Positions 61,067 through 64,000 of a stretch of 64,000 bases of DNA are shown piece by piece (position 1 is the first letter of the stretch; each line of letters opens with the position of its first letter). Source of the stretch: Saprospiraceae bacterium (GTDB lineage: Bacteria > Bacteroidota > Bacteroidia > Chitinophagales > Saprospiraceae); NCBI GenBank assembly GCA_019638385.1, contig JAHBTW010000007.1, positions 62,001 to 126,000 of the forward strand. Direction: 5' to 3'. The notes beneath the pieces are model-generated. The model worked only from the letters and a program-made list of their open reading frames with translations, had not been told where the DNA came from and did not search any database. A program made the translations under genes and the position numbers.

Positions 61067-62329
61067 ATGAAACAATGGCGGGTATTGCTTTTTCTGCTGT
61101 TGCTGCTGCCTGCACAGGGGCTGTTTGCACAGCGTTGTATTTCGCAGGAACTGCTCGAACAGCACCTGCAACGGTATCCCGCAGCTCAAACAGAACGCCT
61201 CCGGCTGGAAGATTTTACCCGGCAATGGACGGAAGCAGCGCCGACGTCCATCGGCTTCCGAAACGTTGTTGTCATCCCGGTGGTTTTTCACGTTGTTTGG
61301 AACCTGCCCCAAGACAATATCTCCGATGCACAAATTCAGTCGCAACTAATTGCCATCAATAAAGACTTCCGCCTGCTCAACAATCTCAACGGCCTCATTC
61401 CCAATATTTTTCAGCCCCTTGCGGCCGATATGGAACTGACATTTTGCCTCGCCCAACGCGCGCCCGACGGTTCAACGACAACCGGCGTTGTACGCACAAC
61501 GACTAGCCTGCCCTTCATCGGCGATCGCATTGCCAATGGCCGAAAATCTGTCTGCCATACTGCCGACGGGGGCAGCGATTCCTGGCCGACCGATCGCTAT
61601 GTCAACATCTGGGTGGGCCGGCGGCAGTTTTTTCCGGCGGAAGCCTCCTTTCCCGGCGCAGCAGTTCCCGGCGAAGACGGCATCATCATTGACCCCCGTT
61701 TCATCGGCACAATCGGCACGGCTGCTGCCAATCAACCCTATCACCTGGGCCGTACGCTTACCCATGAGATGGGGCACTTCTTCAACCTCTATCATCTATG
61801 GGGGCCGGGCCAACCCGGCGGTTGTATCCAAAGCGATCAGGTAGCCGATACGCCCCTCCAATCGAAAACCTATCTCGGCGAGTGCCCTTCGCACCCGCAG
61901 TTCACCTGCGGCACGACCGATATGTTTATGAATTTTATGAACTACACCGACGACGCCTGCATGGCCATGTTTTCGCTGGGGCAAAAGGTTCGGGTACTGG
62001 CTGCCATTGCCGGATCACGGCCGGGGCTGCTCCTCTCTGACGGCTGCATGCCTGCGGTGAGCACGACCGATCCGGCGCCGGAGCATTCCATACGCGTAGT
62101 AGGGAACCCCGCAGGCGGCGGCGAAATACGGTTGCAAATGCAGGGCCTCAACGGGCGCGCATTGCACTGGCGGCTGTTTGGCCTCACCGGTATATTGCTG
62201 CGACAAGGCCGCCTCACCGGCGCCGAAGAAACGGCGGTGGATGTAGCCGGCATGCCCGCCGGCGCGTATGTGCTTCAGGTTTCAGATACCGCATTGCACC
62301 TCAATCAAAAAATTCTACTCCTTCACTAA
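61067..62329 (+). CDS. M43 (pappalysin-type) secreted zinc metalloprotease
   Basis: 420 residues from ATG 61067 (MKQWRVLLFLLLLLPAQGLFAQ). The extended zinc motif HEMGHFFNLYHLWG starts at residue 233; the Met-turn is in MNFMNYTDDACMAMFS. Cys-rich substitutions between them (GGCIQSDQVADTP, GECPSHPQFTCG) are typical of M43B. The last 70 residues resemble a T9SS sorting domain (RVVGNPAGGGEIRL ... WRLFGLTGILLRQGRL ... GAYVLQVSD), although the usual P-N-P is replaced by GNPA. Exported protease; substrate unknown. Confidence 0.9.
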   Translation: MKQWRVLLFLLLLLPAQGLFAQRCISQELLEQHLQRYPAAQTERLRLEDFTRQWTEAAPTSIGFRNVVVIPVVFHVVWNLPQDNISDAQIQSQLIAINKDFRLLNNLNGLIPNIFQPLAADMELTFCLAQRAPDGSTTTGVVRTTTSLPFIGDRIANGRKSVCHTADGGSDSWPTDRYVNIWVGRRQFFPAEASFPGAAVPGEDGIIIDPRFIGTIGTAAANQPYHLGRTLTHEMGHFFNLYHLWGPGQPGGCIQSDQVADTPLQSKTYLGECPSHPQFTCGTTDMFMNFMNYTDDACMAMFSLGQKVRVLAAIAGSRPGLLLSDGCMPAVSTTDPAPEHSIRVVGNPAGGGEIRLQMQGLNGRALHWRLFGLTGILLRQGRLTGAEETAVDVAGMPAGAYVLQVSDTALHLNQKILLLH

Positions 62330-62343
62330 AACCGCATATTCGT

Positions 62344-63060
62344 ATGAAAAAACTTACACTATGGGCCGCTGTATCAATGGCTGTCATTTTCCTGTCAAGC
62401 GGCTGCCAGGTTCCACTTTCGATGGTAAAAACGGAGCGGCTCGCCAAGCTGGCCGAAATGAGCAAAGGAAACTGCTACGGGCGTTGCCCCGTGTATTTGC
62501 TCACCATTTATGACAACGGCGTAATGACGTACGAAGGCCAACGCTACACCGACAAAATGGGGCTGTACATCAAACGCCTGTCGAAGCCGGAAACGGAGAG
62601 CCTCTCCTGGGCTTTTCAACGGGCCAACCTCTGGAAATTCGAAAACGTATATCGCAGCGACTACCCCGACCTGCCGGCCGTTTCCATCACCTACTACGAG
62701 GGCGATCGCAACAAAACCATCCTCGGTAAAGAAACCCGCCCGGAAGCGGTGCTGGAATTGGAAGGCCGCCTCAACGAACTGGCCAATTCCGAAGGCTGGA
62801 CGCTGCGCCGCGCGCCCGACTACAACCTGCCGCCCGGAACGGTGCCCAATCAATTGGTGGTGGAACTGCGCGACGATGTGAATACCGAAGCCTGGGTGGC
62901 CAGGTATTCCCGTCAGGAAATGAAACTCTTGAAAAAGGTGTGGCCCAGCGAAACCAAATTGCTCCTGCAATACAACATCAAGGTGATAGACCCGATCTCT
63001 ATGCTCGATATGGTGCGACAGGATACCGATGTGCAAACGGCTGAGTTGAATCGCAAGTAG
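62344..63060 (+). CDS. DUF6438 domain lipoprotein
   Basis: 238 residues with lipoprotein signal (VIFLSSGC). The DUF6438 pattern MSKGNCYGRCPVYLLTIYDNGVMTYEGQRYTDKMG is near the N-terminus. The C-terminal half (LVVELRDDVNTEAWVARYSRQEMKLLKKVWPSETKLLLQYN) is an unassigned beta-alpha region. It lies 14 bases after the M43 protease gene, so likely in the same transcript. Confidence 0.8.
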   Translation: MKKLTLWAAVSMAVIFLSSGCQVPLSMVKTERLAKLAEMSKGNCYGRCPVYLLTIYDNGVMTYEGQRYTDKMGLYIKRLSKPETESLSWAFQRANLWKFENVYRSDYPDLPAVSITYYEGDRNKTILGKETRPEAVLELEGRLNELANSEGWTLRRAPDYNLPPGTVPNQLVVELRDDVNTEAWVARYSRQEMKLLKKVWPSETKLLLQYNIKVIDPISMLDMVRQDTDVQTAELNRK

Positions 63061-63072
63061 AATCGTCCGCGG

Positions 63073-64000
63073 CTATACCCGCCCAAACTGCATATCCCTC
63101 ACCACCAACTCCAGCGCGGTGCGGTCATCCCAGCGGCTCTCTTCCAGCGTGAAGCATATATCGAAGGGCTTGCGTTGCGCCACGCGCTCAAACGCGGCGC
63201 CCTGATCGAATGCGATGCCCGTGAACACCGGCGAGGCGCCTTGCCGCAGCGACAGTTTGATATGCGTTCCTTTGAGCAGGCGCGAGTAGCCCGTATCTGA
63301 CACGCCGCGCGAGGCAAATACCGGGCTGCGGTTGCCGGGGCCGAAAGGCGCAAACTGCCGCAGAATGTTCCAAAACGATGTCGTGAGGTGTTCAAAATTC
63401 ATTTCCGCGCTCAGCGGGATGGTTCGGCATATCGCCTCTTGCGGCAACGACAACTGCACGATGGCTTCAAAGCGGTCTTTGAATGCGGGTACATTTTCCG
63501 GCAACAGGCTCAGCCCGGCCGCATGGGTATGACCGCCGTAACTAATGAGCAAGTCGCTGCAACGGCCCAGCGCTTCGTGCAGATCGAAACCGGGCACAGA
63601 GCGCGCCGAACCGGTGGCTATGTTTTCGGAGCGGGTGAGCAAAATGGCGGGCCGGTGATATGCCTCCACCATGCGGGCGGCAGCAATGCCCACAATGCCC
63701 TTGTGCCAGTGCGGCTGATACAGCACTATGCTTCTGCGTTCCTCCTTTTCCGGTTCAAACAAGGCAGTAGCTTCCTCGGCCGTGCGGCGGTCGAACTCCC
63801 GGCGCAACTGATTGCGGTTTTCCAATACCCGTGCATACTCCGCTGCCACGATGCGCTCCTCTGCCAACAACAGGCGCACGGCATGGCCGGCATCGGCCAG
63901 GCGCCCGGCCGCATTGATCATGGGCGCGAGGCCGAACACAATATCGTTGATCTGCAAGGGGCGCTGCCGGCGGCTTTCCTCAATGAGCGCATTGATGCCG
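63073..64000 (-). CDS. recJ: Single-stranded-DNA-specific exonuclease RecJ, 5' part outside the window
   Basis: The frame is open to the window's end; the visible 309 residues are the C-terminal half. DIVFGLAPMINAAGRL is the end of the DHH region, HWHKGIVGIAAARMVEAYHRPAILL and SYGGHTHAAGLSL are the DHHA1 motif, and the C-terminal OB-fold has FAPFGPGNRSPVFASRGV. RecJ degrades single-stranded DNA 5'-3' in recombination and mismatch repair. It converges with the DUF6438 gene with 12 bases between. Confidence 0.92.
   Translation of the reverse strand, partial: GINALIEESRRQRPLQINDIVFGLAPMINAAGRLADAGHAVRLLLAEERIVAAEYARVLENRNQLRREFDRRTAEEATALFEPEKEERRSIVLYQPHWHKGIVGIAAARMVEAYHRPAILLTRSENIATGSARSVPGFDLHEALGRCSDLLISYGGHTHAAGLSLLPENVPAFKDRFEAIVQLSLPQEAICRTIPLSAEMNFEHLTTSFWNILRQFAPFGPGNRSPVFASRGVSDTGYSRLLKGTHIKLSLRQGASPVFTGIAFDQGAAFERVAQRKPFDICFTLEESRWDDRTALELVVRDMQFGRV

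Overview
The window reads as a chromosomal stretch of a Bacteroidota bacterium, most likely of the Saprospiria (Lewinella/Haliscomenobacter-like). The reasons are: many large secreted proteins ending in type IX secretion (T9SS) C-terminal sorting domains, lipoprotein signal peptides, the Bacteroidota -7 promoter box TAnnTTTG upstream of many genes, and families typical of that phylum (VCBS/ASPIC-UnbV lipoproteins, DUF4837, EAD-TIR). The lineage is inferred from protein style; no 16S or tRNA gene was seen.

Layout. 1-12.7 kb: the 3' part of a giant reprolysin-type secreted protease (frameshifted near its end), a VCBS/ASPIC-UnbV lipoprotein and a 1404-aa MopE/beta-helix secreted protein. 13.1-18.3 kb: a tightly overlapping + strand operon of a one-pass fibronectin-like protein, a sodium:solute symporter, an unlisted 46-aa membrane peptide and an aspartate-carbamoyltransferase-like enzyme lacking the usual aspartate-binding residues, followed by a glutamine-dependent asparagine-synthase-type enzyme. 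18.3-19.1 kb: gene-free, with a MITE-like inverted-repeat element. 19.1-24.7 kb: a second secreted metalloprotease, an S41 peptidase pair and a cytochrome c. 24.9-32.6 kb: mostly housekeeping genes (era, TsaC/Sua5, ECF sigma with a TPR anti-sigma-like protein, DUF4837, MoxR, nadA, a TPR lipoprotein). 32.6-38.2 kb: a beta-propeller T9SS protein, a nested tandem-repeat array and an M36 metalloprotease. 38.3-43.3 kb: PBP1A, DUF4197, ribosomal protein L25/Ctc and prs. 43.4-46.6 kb: an EAD-TIR conflict protein directly behind a secreted bacterial lysyl oxidase. 46.6-55.7 kb: a 5'-nucleotidase-like lipoprotein, a small T9SS protein, DUF58, DUF502, kdsD, recQ and an amidohydrolase. 55.8-64 kb: an Rpn-type nuclease overlapping a secreted adenosine deaminase, a tocopherol-cyclase-like protein, a cohesin-domain lipoprotein, an OmpA-like lipoprotein, an M43 protease, a DUF6438 lipoprotein and the 3' end of recJ.

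The most noteworthy points are the symporter/carbamoyltransferase/AsnB module (13-18.3 kb), the secreted lysyl oxidase with copper and LTQ residues conserved plus a dockerin-like domain (44.2-46.6 kb) together with a cohesin-domain lipoprotein 13 kb away, the 94-bp higher-order repeat array (34.3-34.6 kb), and three heptamer-built hairpin elements that each sit right behind a T9SS cargo gene. Three large secreted proteins share a near-identical C-terminal ConA-like module and sorting signal, which points to module exchange or gene conversion.
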